From assembly GCF_024600715.1 (NCBI RefSeq), contig NZ_CP102332.1, forward strand, positions 558,001 to 622,000: a DNA stretch of 64,000 nt, read 5' to 3'. The notes beneath the pieces are model-generated. The model searched no databases, was not told the DNA's origin, and saw only the letters and a list, made by a program, of their open reading frames with translations. This document shows, in pieces, positions 7,799 through 16,546 of the stretch (the first letter of the stretch is position 1; each line of letters starts with the position of its first letter). Origin of the DNA: Streptomyces changanensis. Lineage in GTDB: Bacteria; Actinomycetota; Actinomycetes; Streptomycetales; Streptomycetaceae. The position numbers and the translations under genes were made by a program.

Positions 7799-9655
7799 AT
7801 GACGGAACTGCACGAAAGTGCGGGGACGGGCCACGGCGGCGCGCACTTCGCGGTCTTCACCGACCGCGCGGACGCGGCCGCCGCGGCCCGCTCCTTCCGA
7901 CGCCCCGGGACCCGCGTCCTGGCCCACGCCTCCGGGAGGCCCTGGCTGATCGGCCGGTGGGACGACGACGAACTCGTCACCGCCCGCGCCGGCTCCGCCG
8001 CGCTCGCCCTGGTCGGCACCTGCCCCGTCGACGCCGCCGAGGTGCGCCGGGTCGCCGGCCGCCTGCGCGACCTGGCCGACCTGGACGCCTGGGTACGGTC
8101 CCTGCCCGGCAGCTTCCACCTGGTCGCCGCGCTCGACGGCCGGACCAGGGTGCAGGGCACCGCGTCCGGCCTCCGCCTCGTCCACCACGCCGACCTCGGC
8201 GGGGTGACGGTCGCCGCCACCCGCGCCGACTGGCTCGCCGCCGCCCTGGGCCGCGCGCCCGACCGCGCGCAGCTGGCCGTACGGCTGCTGTGGCCGGTGC
8301 CGCACCCACTGTCCGAGGCCTCCCTCTGGGAGGGGGTCCACGCGGTCCCGCCGGACGAGGCGCTCGTCGTCGCGGCGGACGGGCGCGGGGTGCGCCGCTC
8401 GCGGTGGTGGATGCCCCCGGAGCCGGTCCAGGCCCTGGCGGAGGGGGCCCCGCGGGTACGACAGGCCCTCGCCGAGGCCGTGGACGCCCGCACCCGGGGC
8501 GGCGGCGTCGTCAGCTGCGACCTGTCGGGCGGGCTGGACTCCACCTCCGTCTGCTTCCTCGCCGACCGGTCACCGGCCCGTGTGGTGGCGAGCACCTGGC
8601 CGGGCCGCGACCCTGCCGACACCGACCTGGAGTGGGCCCGCCGGGCCGCCCGCGCCCTGCCCGACGTGGAGCACGTCGTGTGGGACGCCGACGCCTCGCC
8701 ACTCGTCTACGACGACCTGCTCGGCATCGACGATCTCCTGGACGAGCCGACGATCGGGGTCATGGACCGGTCGCGCGTCCTGCACCACCTGCCCGGCATG
8801 GCGCGCCGGGGCAGCCGCATCCACCTGACGGGCATCGGCGGGGACCACGTCGCCTGGTGCTCGGAGGCGTACTATCACCGGCTCGCCCGGACACGGCCGT
8901 TGTTCGCCCTGCGGCAGCTGCGCGGCTTCCGCGCCCTGTGGCAGTGGCCGCTCGGCGGGACACTGCGGGCGCTGGCCGACAACCGGCCGTACGGCAGGTG
9001 GCTCCGCGACTGCACGGTCGACCTGCGCGGGGCGCGGCCCGCCACCGTCACCACCAGCCTCGGCTGGGGCATGCCTCCCCGCCTGTTCGACTGGGTCACG
9101 TCGGACGCCGCGGAGCTGGCGGGGCGGGCACTGCGCGACGCGGCCGCCGGGGCCCGGCCCCTGCACCCGGACCGCGGTCTCCACACCGACCTGGAGCAGA
9201 TCCGCGGCTGCACCCGCATCATCCGCCAGTGGGACCACATGGCCGCCCGGACGGGGCTGCCCATGGCGTCCCCCTTCCTGGACGACCGGGTCATCGAGGC
9301 CTGCCTCGCGGTGCGCCCCGCCGAGCGGGTCTCCCCGTGGCGGTACAAGCCCCTGCTCACCGCGGCGATGCGCGGGATCGTGCCGGAGGAGTGCCTGCGG
9401 CGCACCGACAAGGCCGCCGCCTCCATGGACGCGGCGGACGGGCTGCGGGAGCACCGCGCCGACCTCATGGCCCTGTGGGAGGACTCCCGGCTGGAGCGGC
9501 TGGGGCTCGTCGACGGCGTGGCCCTGCGCCGTCTCGCCCAGCGTCCCTCCACGCCGGAGCTGCACGACGGGGTCCTCTACCCGACCATCGCGGCGGAGGT
9601 GTGGCTCCGCGGCCTCGAACCGGCCCGCGACGGCACGGCCCCCGCCCGCCCCTGA
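7799..9655 (+). CDS. Lasso cyclase (C), asparagine-synthetase homologue
   Basis: A 618-residue ATP-dependent macrolactam synthetase that adenylates the core Asp side chain and joins it to the core N-terminus. The N-terminal half resembles class II glutamine amidotransferase but lacks the catalytic Cys at position 2, as expected for lasso cyclases. The PP-loop SGGLDS lies at about residues 243-248. Later conserved parts include GIGGDHVAW and ASPFLDDRVIEACL. It starts 19 bases after the precursor stop with no strong ribosome site, so it is probably translated with the precursor as one operon. Length fits the family (about 600). Confidence 0.93.
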   Translation: MTELHESAGTGHGGAHFAVFTDRADAAAAARSFRRPGTRVLAHASGRPWLIGRWDDDELVTARAGSAALALVGTCPVDAAEVRRVAGRLRDLADLDAWVRSLPGSFHLVAALDGRTRVQGTASGLRLVHHADLGGVTVAATRADWLAAALGRAPDRAQLAVRLLWPVPHPLSEASLWEGVHAVPPDEALVVAADGRGVRRSRWWMPPEPVQALAEGAPRVRQALAEAVDARTRGGGVVSCDLSGGLDSTSVCFLADRSPARVVASTWPGRDPADTDLEWARRAARALPDVEHVVWDADASPLVYDDLLGIDDLLDEPTIGVMDRSRVLHHLPGMARRGSRIHLTGIGGDHVAWCSEAYYHRLARTRPLFALRQLRGFRALWQWPLGGTLRALADNRPYGRWLRDCTVDLRGARPATVTTSLGWGMPPRLFDWVTSDAAELAGRALRDAAAGARPLHPDRGLHTDLEQIRGCTRIIRQWDHMAARTGLPMASPFLDDRVIEACLAVRPAERVSPWRYKPLLTAAMRGIVPEECLRRTDKAAASMDAADGLREHRADLMALWEDSRLERLGLVDGVALRRLAQRPSTPELHDGVLYPTIAAEVWLRGLEPARDGTAPARP

Positions 9656-9805
9656 CCCCTTCCCACCCCCGGCCGGCTCTCCCCCGGCCGGCTCCCCCCG
9701 CATCTCCCCCTCCGATCGGCCCCGCCGGCCCAGCCCGCCCCGGCCACCCCCGGCGCCCGGCCCTTCCGGCGCCGCCCGGCGCCCACCACCAGAAAGGACC
9801 CTCGC

Positions 9806-10060
9806 ATGGCACTGCGGTTCTCGGCGGACGTGTCCACCGCGAAGACGGACTACGGCACCGTCCTCCTGGACGAACGCGGCGGTGAGTACTGGGAGCTGAA
9901 CCCGAGCGCGACCCTGGTGGTCGGCGTCCTGATGTCGGGTGGTGACGAGGACGCCGCCGCGGCGGCGCTGGTCGCGGAGTTCGACGTCGATCCGCAGGGC
10001 GCCGCGCGGGACGTCGCGGCCCTCGTCGGGGAGCTGCGGGCCGCGGGGCTGGCCGCATGA
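9806..10060 (+). CDS. Lasso RiPP recognition element (B1, PqqD-like)
   Basis: An 84-residue PqqD-like protein that binds the precursor leader and presents it to the peptidase. It shows the expected layout: DYGTVLLDERGGEYWELNPSA beta-hairpins, then two or three helices ending VGELRAAGLAA. ATG 9806 is preceded by AAAGGACC. It overlaps the B2 gene by ATGA, implying coupling. The 150-base gap behind the cyclase is Pro/Gly-codon-like low complexity with repeated CCGGCCGGCTC and no gene. Confidence 0.9.
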   Translation: MALRFSADVSTAKTDYGTVLLDERGGEYWELNPSATLVVGVLMSGGDEDAAAAALVAEFDVDPQGAARDVAALVGELRAAGLAA

Positions 10061-10494
10061 CGACACCGTCCGCGCTCGAACGGCCCGAGGGCGTACCGTT
10101 CGCCCGGCGGTGCGCCGCCCGGCTGGTGCTGCTGCCCGCCCTCGCCCTCTCCCTCCTGCCGCCCCGCCGGATCCGCGGCGTCCTCGACCTGTTGCGGCGG
10201 GGCGCCGCGCCGGCGAGCGCGGCGCAGGCGGCGGACGCCCGTGACGCGGTGTGCGCGGTGAGCCTGCGCTGCGCCGGCCCCAAGGGCTGCCTGCCGCGGT
10301 CCCTCGGCGCGGCGCTGCTCTGCCGGCTCGGCGGCACGTGGCCCACGTGGTGCACCGGTGTGCGCGTCGTCCCCCCGTTCACGGCCCACGCCTGGGTCGA
10401 GGCGGAGGGGCGTCCCGTGGGCGAGGACGCGCCGGACGACTACTTCACGCGTCTGATGGCGATCGGTCCCGCCCCCCGGCCGCCCCGCCGGTGA
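10057..10494 (+). CDS. Lasso leader peptidase (B2, transglutaminase-like)
   Basis: A 145-residue cysteine protease of the lasso B2 family, which removes the leader before cyclisation. The catalytic Cys is in GPKGCLPRSLG and the His in TAHAWVEAEG; an acidic partner follows. Length (about 145) is normal. The start ATG overlaps the B1 stop, and its own TGA (10492-10494) overlaps a GTG at 10491 that begins the exporter. All three core biosynthetic proteins look intact, unlike the exporter. Confidence 0.92.
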   Translation: MTTPSALERPEGVPFARRCAARLVLLPALALSLLPPRRIRGVLDLLRRGAAPASAAQAADARDAVCAVSLRCAGPKGCLPRSLGAALLCRLGGTWPTWCTGVRVVPPFTAHAWVEAEGRPVGEDAPDDYFTRLMAIGPAPRPPRR

Positions 10495-11999
10495 GCGCCG
10501 CGCACGGCCCCGCGACCCCGACGGCACCACAGGGGCGACGGCGACGGCCGCGGGGGCGACGTCCACGTGGACGTCCATCGCCACCCTGTACGGCCTCACG
10601 GTCGGGCACCGCCGCGCCATCGCCCTGGCTGTCGTCCTCAGCCTCGCGGCGGCGGCCCTCGGACTCACCCAGCCGCTGCTCGCCCGGGAGGCCGTCGAAC
10701 GGGGTGCCGGGGGGCGGGCGTTCGGGTCGGTCCTGCTGCTCCTGGCCGCCGTGTTCGCCGCGGAGGCCTCGACGGGCGCCGTCGGCCGCTACCTCCTGGA
10801 GCGCACGGGCGAGGGCGTGGTCCGCCGGCTGCGCCACGGGCTGGTCGACCGGTTCCTGCGGCTGGAGGTGCGCGAGTACCACCGGCACCGCGCCGGTGAC
10901 CTGACCTCCCGCGTCACCGCCGACACGACCGTCCTGCGCGAGGTCGTCTCGCAGGCGCTCGTCGACCTGGTCACGGGGGCACTGGTCGCGGCCGGGGCCA
11001 TCGCGCTCATGGCGTGGCTCGACCCGCTGCTGCTCCTCGTGGCGTTGACGGTGGTGGTGGCCTCGATGCTGGTCGCCTCGATGCTGAAGGGGATCCGCGC
11101 GGCGTCGGCGCACACACAGGACTCGGTCGGCGCGGTCGCCGCGGAACTGGAACGGGCCCTGGGTGCCCTGCCCCTGGTGCGGGTGCACCGTGCCGAGGAG
11201 CGCGAGGCGGCCGCCATCGGGACTCCAGCGCGGTGCCGGCGCCCACGCGCGGGTACGGCAGGCCCTGGGCCTGCCGGCGGAGCCACCGGACCCCCCCGCC
11301 CAGGTCCTCGACGCCGCCCCTGCCCCCGCCACGGCCACGGCGGCCACTCACGGTCCCGGTGCCACGCCCGCCACGGCGTCCGCCGCCCCCCGCGTCCCCG
11401 CCTCCGCCCGGCGGGCGGACGCTACCGGTGCGGCGGCACCCGTACTCGCCCTGCACGACGTGCACTTCGCGTACACGTCGGGCCGGCCCGTCCTGCGCGG
11501 GGTGTCGCTGACGGTGCCGTCCCGGCGCCAGGTGGCCCTGGTCGGTACCTCGGGTGCGGGCAAGAGCACCCTGTTCGCCCTGGTGGCGCGGTTCTATGAG
11601 CCGGACGCGGGGACCCTGTCGTTCGACGGTGTGCCCGCGGCGGAGCTGGGCCGATCCGACTGCCGCGCGCGCATCGCGGTCGTCGACCAGAACACCCGCG
11701 TGGTCCACGGCACCCTGTGGGACAACATCACGTACGGCGCCCCCGACGCCGGCGAGGCCGAGGTCCGCCGCGTCGTCGACCTGGCCCGGCTCGGTGCCGT
11801 CGTCGAGCGGCTCCCCGGCGGTCTGCGCGGAGCGGTCGGCGAGCGCGGCGCGACCCTGTCGGGGGGCGAGCGCCAACGCGTCGCCCTCGCGCGGGCGCTG
11901 CTCACGCGCCCCTCCTGCTCTTGCCGCGCAGGTGCTCCGACCGGCGGTGGTGGCGGGCGCCTCCCTCGGTACCCCCACCGGCCGGGGCGGAACAGGCGA
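10491..11999 (+). pseudogene. Broken lasso ABC exporter (D): two frame changes, internal deletion, lost 3' end
   Basis: Translation needs three segments. The GTG at 10491 reads VSAAHGPATPTAPQ, then the frame must shift near the G run at 10532-10535. The second segment (to about 11220) holds the first membrane helices, from SIATLYGLTVGHRRAIALAVV to ALPLVRVHRAEEREAAAIG. There it jumps to the other frame at LQRGAGAHARVRQALGLP, so the remaining membrane helices (roughly 100-130 residues by family comparison) are missing. The ATPase follows with Walker A GTSGAGKST, the Q-loop VDQNTR and signature LSGGERQRVALARALL, but ends after LLTRP with no Walker B in any frame. Real decay or assembly error are both possible; three independent lesions favour decay. 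Confidence 0.8.
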
Positions 12000-12168
12000 C
12001 TTCCGTTCATTGCGCCCCTAAAGGGGCGCCATCGCGTAGCGAAACAGGGCGAAACAGGCGCTTTTTCCTCCCATTCGAGCTGGGTGTCCGCTCAGGTGGG
12101 CACCGCTTGAAAGGTCAAAGTGCTGTCGGGTTAGCATATGAGCACCGCCTAGCTCGAAAGATGAACCT
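12000..12168 (+). promoter_or_regulatory. GAPDH promoter region
   Basis: Candidate -35 TTGAAA (12107-12112) and -10 TAGCAT (12132-12137), spacer 19, about 25-30 bases before the GTG start. Upstream are a perfect 8-bp inverted repeat (12012-12019 with 12022-12029) and a tandem pair of GCGAAACAGG (12039-12048, 12049-12058). This stretch is notably less GC-rich than its surroundings. Confidence 0.55.
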
Positions 12169-13614
12169 GTGACTGTCAATGAGGACTCGTTCACCAGCTG
12201 GAAGAACCGCGAGGAGATCGCGGAGTCGATGATCCCGATCATCGGGAAGCTGCACAGGGAGCGGGACGTCACGGTCCTGCTCCACAGCCGCTCCCTGGTG
12301 AACAAGTCGGTGGTCAGCATCCTCAAGACCCACCGGTTCGCCCGGCAGATCGCCGGTGAGGAGCTCTCGGTCACCGAGACGATGCCCTTCCTGCGGGCCC
12401 TCACCACGCTCGACCTCGGCCCGTCCCAGATCGACATCGGCATGCTCGCGGCGACCTACCGGACCGACGACCGCGGCCTGTCCGTCGAGGAGTTCACCGC
12501 CGAGGCCGTGGCCGGCGCGACCGGCGCCGACAAGATCGAGCGCAGCGAGCCCCGCGACGTGGTCCTCTACGGCTTCGGCCGCATCGGCCGCCTCGTCGCG
12601 CGCCTCCTCATCGAGAAGGCCGGCTCCGGCAACGGCCTGCGCCTGCGCGCCATCGTGGTCCGCCGGGGCGGCGAGCAGGACATCGTCAAGCGCGCCTCGC
12701 TGCTGCGGCGCGACTCGATCCACGGCCAGTTCCAGGGCACGATCACCGTCGACGAGGCGAACAGCACGATCGTCGCCAACGGCAACGCCATCAAGGTGAT
12801 CTACGCGGGCGACCCGTCGGAGATCGACTACACGGCGTACGGCATCAAGAACGCCATCCTCATCGACAACACCGGCAAGTGGCGCGACCGCGAGGGCCTG
12901 TCGCAGCACCTGCGACCCGGCATCGACAAGGTCGTCCTGACCGCCCCGGGCAAGGGCGACGTCCCGAACATCGTCCACGGCGTCAACCACGACACCATCA
13001 AGCCGGACGAGCAGGTCCTGTCCTGCGCCTCCTGCACCACCAACGCGATCGTCCCGCCGCTCAAGGCGATGGCGGACGAGTACGGCGTCCTGCGCGGGCA
13101 CGTGGAGACCGTCCACTCGTTCACCAACGACCAGAACCTGCTGGACAACTACCACAAGGCGGACCGCCGGGGCCGCTCCGCGCCGCTCAACATGGTCATC
13201 ACCGAGACCGGCGCCGCCTCCGCCGTCGCCAAGGCGCTGCCGGAGCTGAAGGCGCCGATCACCGGCAGCTCCATCCGCGTCCCGGTGCCGGACGTGTCGA
13301 TCGCCATCCTCAGCCTCCGGCTGGGCCGCGAGACCACCCGCGAGGAGGTCCTCGACTACCTCCGCAACGTCTCGCTGACGTCGCCGCTGAAGCGTCAGAT
13401 CGACTTCACCACCGCCCCCGACGCGGTGTCGAGCGACTTCATCGGATCGCGCCACGCCTCGATCGTCGACGCCGGCGCCACCAAGGTCGACGGCGACAAC
13501 GCCATCCTCTACCTGTGGTACGACAACGAGTTCGGCTACTCGTGCCAGGTGATCCGCGTCGTGCAGCACGTCTCCGGGGTGGAGTACCCGACGTACCCGG
13601 CGCCCGCAGTCTGA
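12169..13614 (+). CDS. gap: Glyceraldehyde-3-phosphate dehydrogenase, long actinobacterial form
   Basis: A 481-residue GAPDH, cytosolic, converting glyceraldehyde-3-phosphate, NAD(P)+ and phosphate to 1,3-bisphosphoglycerate or the reverse. The catalytic region is clear: GFGRIGR nucleotide motif near residue 130, then SCASCTTNAIVPPLKAM with the active-site Cys, and WYDNEFGYSCQV near the end. It is longer than standard GAPDH (about 335) by an N-terminal extension of about 125 residues (NREEIAESMIPIIGKLHRERDVTVLL...), a form found in a second gap gene of several actinomycetes. Start: GTG 12169. It stands alone after the broken lasso exporter. Confidence 0.95.
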   Translation: MTVNEDSFTSWKNREEIAESMIPIIGKLHRERDVTVLLHSRSLVNKSVVSILKTHRFARQIAGEELSVTETMPFLRALTTLDLGPSQIDIGMLAATYRTDDRGLSVEEFTAEAVAGATGADKIERSEPRDVVLYGFGRIGRLVARLLIEKAGSGNGLRLRAIVVRRGGEQDIVKRASLLRRDSIHGQFQGTITVDEANSTIVANGNAIKVIYAGDPSEIDYTAYGIKNAILIDNTGKWRDREGLSQHLRPGIDKVVLTAPGKGDVPNIVHGVNHDTIKPDEQVLSCASCTTNAIVPPLKAMADEYGVLRGHVETVHSFTNDQNLLDNYHKADRRGRSAPLNMVITETGAASAVAKALPELKAPITGSSIRVPVPDVSIAILSLRLGRETTREEVLDYLRNVSLTSPLKRQIDFTTAPDAVSSDFIGSRHASIVDAGATKVDGDNAILYLWYDNEFGYSCQVIRVVQHVSGVEYPTYPAPAV

Positions 13615-14067
13615 CACGGCGTCACCACCTCCCGGCCCGCGTCGCGCGGCCGGGGCGGCGGTGGGGCGGCGGCCGGTCGACCCGGCTCCCCCCACTCCCC
13701 CGCCCCGCCCGCTCGGCGCGGGCCGTCGGCGTGCCGACCCGAGCGGACGGCCCGAGCCGGCGGGGGCCCGAGCGCGGCCTTCCGGACCCGACGGCCCGAG
13801 CGCGGCGGGGCCTGCGTGACGGCGGCCGCGTGCGGCGGCGGCCCCGGCACGGCGGCTCCGAGCGGCGCTGCCCGTGCCGGGCGGGTGCCGGGCCGGGCGG
13901 GGCGGGTGCCGGGCCGGGCGGGGCGGGTGCCGGGCCGAGCGGCGGACCTGCCGCGCCGGAGTTACCTTGGCAGTGCGACCGTGCGCACGCCCCGCGCCCG
14001 CCCGGCCCCACGGGCCCCTCTCGTGGACGCTCACCCGACATGCCCTGCTCCGGAAGGGGCGAACGCC
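13615..14067. repeat. GC-rich intergenic region with 21-base tandem repeat
   Basis: Between gap and the S8 protease gene. Three copies of a 21-base unit, GCGGGTGCCGGGCCGGGCGG plus one G, occupy 13881-13942 (third copy with one change). The protease frame is open across part of this region but reads as Gly/Arg/Ala low complexity. A slightly AT-richer GAGTTACCTTGGCAG at about 13958-13973 may hold the protease promoter. I see no gene. Confidence 0.55.
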
Positions 14068-16320
14068 ATGCGTGTCATCGCCTATTACCTGCACGAGGGG
14101 GAGGCCGCCGAGGCCGTGCGCGTGCTCCGCAACACCTCGGTCACCAGCGGTTTCGTCGTCGGCGACGCCGACGCGGACGACCTGCCGCGGCTCGCCGCGG
14201 CAGGCCTGCTGGTCGACCCGCTCGACCCGGGCCCCGCTGCCGTACCGCCCTCCCCCGCCCGCGCCACGCTCCGCGCCCACGACACCGGAACCGGGGCCGG
14301 GGCCGACGCGCGGGAGGGCAGTGGACCCGAACCGCTCCCCCCGGAGCCCGGGGTGTCCGCGCAGTGGGTGCTGCACCTGGGCGAACCGCTGCTGGAGGAG
14401 TACCGCGCCGGGATCGTCAGCCAGGGCGTGGTCCTGCTGCGCGCCCTGCCCGGCGGCGCCTACCTCGTCACGGCCACCCCCGAGCAGGCCGAGGACGTCC
14501 TGAACCTGCCCTACGTCAGATCCGTACGGCACCACGACCCCGACGCGGCGGCCCCGCTGCGGTTGTCGGCCGGGGAGCTCACCGAGGTGGAGACGGAAGG
14601 TCACGGCACGACGGCCCTGCGCACCTGGGACCTGGTGACGGCCGACGCCGACGCCCGCGCGGGCGTACGCGCCTGGCTGCTGGCGCGCGCCGACGCGCAC
14701 GGACCGGAGATCGTCGCCGAGGGCGGGCGCCGCCTGCGCGTCCGGCTCCCCGCCGGATCGCCGCTGGAGGAGGAGGTCGCCCGGGTCCCGGGAGTCCTGG
14801 CCGTGACCGAGTACGTGGAGCCGAAGCTCTTCAACGACGTCGCCCGCGCACTGCTCGGCGTGACGCCGGCGGAGGCGGCGGGCGGCCTGCCGCTGACGGG
14901 CCGGGGCGAGGTCGTCGCCGTGGCCGACACCGGCTTCGACACCACGCACCCCGACTTCGACGGCCGCGTGGTCGGCACGGCCGCCCTGGGCCGCCCCGGC
15001 GACTCCTCCGACCCCCACGGACACGGCACGCACGTGGCGGGGTCCGTCCTCGGCGACGGCAGCGCCTCCCAGGGCGCCTTCCGGGGCGTCGCGCCGGAGG
15101 CGAAGCTGTACTTCCAGTCGGTGCAGGACCGGCACGGCGGCCTCGGCGGTCTGCCGGCCTCGCTGGAGGACCTGTTCGAGCCCGCCTACCAGGCCGGGGC
15201 CCGCGTCCACAACGACAGTTGGGGCGCCGCCACCGAGGCCGCGTACACCGCCAACTCCGACGACGTCGACGCCTACGTGCGGCGGCGGCCCGACATGCTC
15301 GTCGTGATCGCCGCGGGGAACGAGGGCACGGCGGCGGCCCGCCTCCACGCGCAGGAGGGGTTCGTCGACTGGCTGTCGCTGGGCTCGCCCGGGTCGAGCA
15401 AGAACGCCCTGACGGTCGGCGCCGCGCGCACCAGCCGCGCCGACGGGCCCGGTGGGGACCTCACCTGGGGCGAATGGGACCGGGGCACGCCCTTCCCCGA
15501 CGACCCGATCGCCGGCGAGCGGGTCTCGGGCGACCCCGAGGCGCTGGCCGCGTTCAGCAGCCGCGGCCCGTGCGACGACTGGCGCGTGAAGCCCGACGTG
15601 GTGGCGCCCGGCACGGACATCCTGTCGACGCGCGCCGCCGGCGCCCCCCGGCAGAGCTTCTGGGGCCTCCACGACAACCCCCGGTACGCCTTCATGGGCG
15701 GCACCAGCATGGCCACCCCGCTCGTCGCGGGCTGCGCCGCGCTGGTGCGCGAGTACTACGTGCGGGAGCGGGGCACCAGCCCCAGCGCCGCCCTGGTGAA
15801 GGCCACGCTGATCAACGGCGCCCGGCGGCTCACCGCGCCGGACGCCACGGCCCCGGACCCCCACTTCCACCAGGGGTTCGGCGCGGTGCACCTGCCGTCC
15901 ACCCTGCCGAACCCGGCCGTCCCGGACCTGGTGCTCGACTTCGCCGACACCTGGCAGACCCCCGCACGGCAGCTCGCCCGGACCGGTGACGTCAGCCGCT
16001 TCACGGTGGAGGTGGCGGCCGGCGCACCCCTGCGGCTCTGCCTGGCGTACACGGACCTGCCGGGCCGGTCCCTGCAGAACGACCTCAGCGTGCTGGTGGA
16101 GACGCCCGACGGCGTCCGGCACGCCGGGAACGACACCCTGCCCAACCGGCTTCTGCAGACGGACAGCACGAACAACGTCGAGGTCGTCCGCCTCCCGGAC
16201 GCCCCGCAGGGCCGGTACCTGATCCAGGTGTTCGCCCGCAATCTGCTGGAGGGCCCGCAGGACTTCGCCCTGGTGGTGACGGGCAGGCTGACCGGCCCCC
16301 TGCGGCGCACGACCGGCTGA
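14068..16320 (+). CDS. S8 (subtilisin-type) serine protease, no signal peptide
   Basis: A 750-residue subtilase. The triad is visible: Asp in VVAVADTGFD (near residue 290), His in DPHGHGTHVAGS and Ser in GGTSMATPL (near residue 550). The approximately 270 residues before it (MRVIAYYLHEGEAAEAVRVL...; repeated EYRAGIV/VLLRALPGG-like units) look like a propeptide or regulatory region. About 180 C-terminal residues (FTVEVAAGAPLRLCLAYTDLPG, then NNVEVVRLPDAPQGRYLIQV) resemble a jelly-roll P-type domain. Start: ATG 14068 with GGAAGGGG upstream. No secretion signal is seen, so it may be intracellular or use a non-classical route. Confidence 0.88.
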   Translation: MRVIAYYLHEGEAAEAVRVLRNTSVTSGFVVGDADADDLPRLAAAGLLVDPLDPGPAAVPPSPARATLRAHDTGTGAGADAREGSGPEPLPPEPGVSAQWVLHLGEPLLEEYRAGIVSQGVVLLRALPGGAYLVTATPEQAEDVLNLPYVRSVRHHDPDAAAPLRLSAGELTEVETEGHGTTALRTWDLVTADADARAGVRAWLLARADAHGPEIVAEGGRRLRVRLPAGSPLEEEVARVPGVLAVTEYVEPKLFNDVARALLGVTPAEAAGGLPLTGRGEVVAVADTGFDTTHPDFDGRVVGTAALGRPGDSSDPHGHGTHVAGSVLGDGSASQGAFRGVAPEAKLYFQSVQDRHGGLGGLPASLEDLFEPAYQAGARVHNDSWGAATEAAYTANSDDVDAYVRRRPDMLVVIAAGNEGTAAARLHAQEGFVDWLSLGSPGSSKNALTVGAARTSRADGPGGDLTWGEWDRGTPFPDDPIAGERVSGDPEALAAFSSRGPCDDWRVKPDVVAPGTDILSTRAAGAPRQSFWGLHDNPRYAFMGGTSMATPLVAGCAALVREYYVRERGTSPSAALVKATLINGARRLTAPDATAPDPHFHQGFGAVHLPSTLPNPAVPDLVLDFADTWQTPARQLARTGDVSRFTVEVAAGAPLRLCLAYTDLPGRSLQNDLSVLVETPDGVRHAGNDTLPNRLLQTDSTNNVEVVRLPDAPQGRYLIQVFARNLLEGPQDFALVVTGRLTGPLRRTTG

Positions 16321-16546
16321 ACCGCGTCCTGGACGGCGAGCGGGTGGCCGGGGACCGGGCGCGATCGCGGCGCGCCCGTGCGCCCCGCCAACGCCGTCCC
16401 GCCCGTCCCGCCCGTCCCGGGGCACCGGCCACGGGGCACCGGCTACAGGGTGCGGGCCACGGGGTGCGGGCGCTCGGGGCACCCGGTCCCGGGGCGGAAG
16501 CGACGGCGCCGGGCCCCCGGGGGCAGGGGCCGGAGCCCCCGCCGTT
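16321..16546. other. Gap between convergent genes
   Basis: No gene seen. Contains short CCGTCCCGCC and CCACGGGGYRCCGG-like repeats and GC palindromes (for example GCCCCCGGGGGC near 16512) that could serve as bidirectional termination structures. Confidence 0.4.

Noticed and set aside
13881..13942. Coding extension of the S8 protease upstream of 14068
   Set aside because: The open frame is tandem-repeat Gly/Arg/Ala sequence, and a good ribosome site with a normal protein start lies at 14068.
12115..16482. Open reading frame of 1455 codons on the minus strand
   Set aside because: It lies opposite gap and the S8 protease, is built of Arg/Gly/Val/His low complexity, and is the usual mirror frame of GC-rich codons; the plus-strand genes have clear family motifs.
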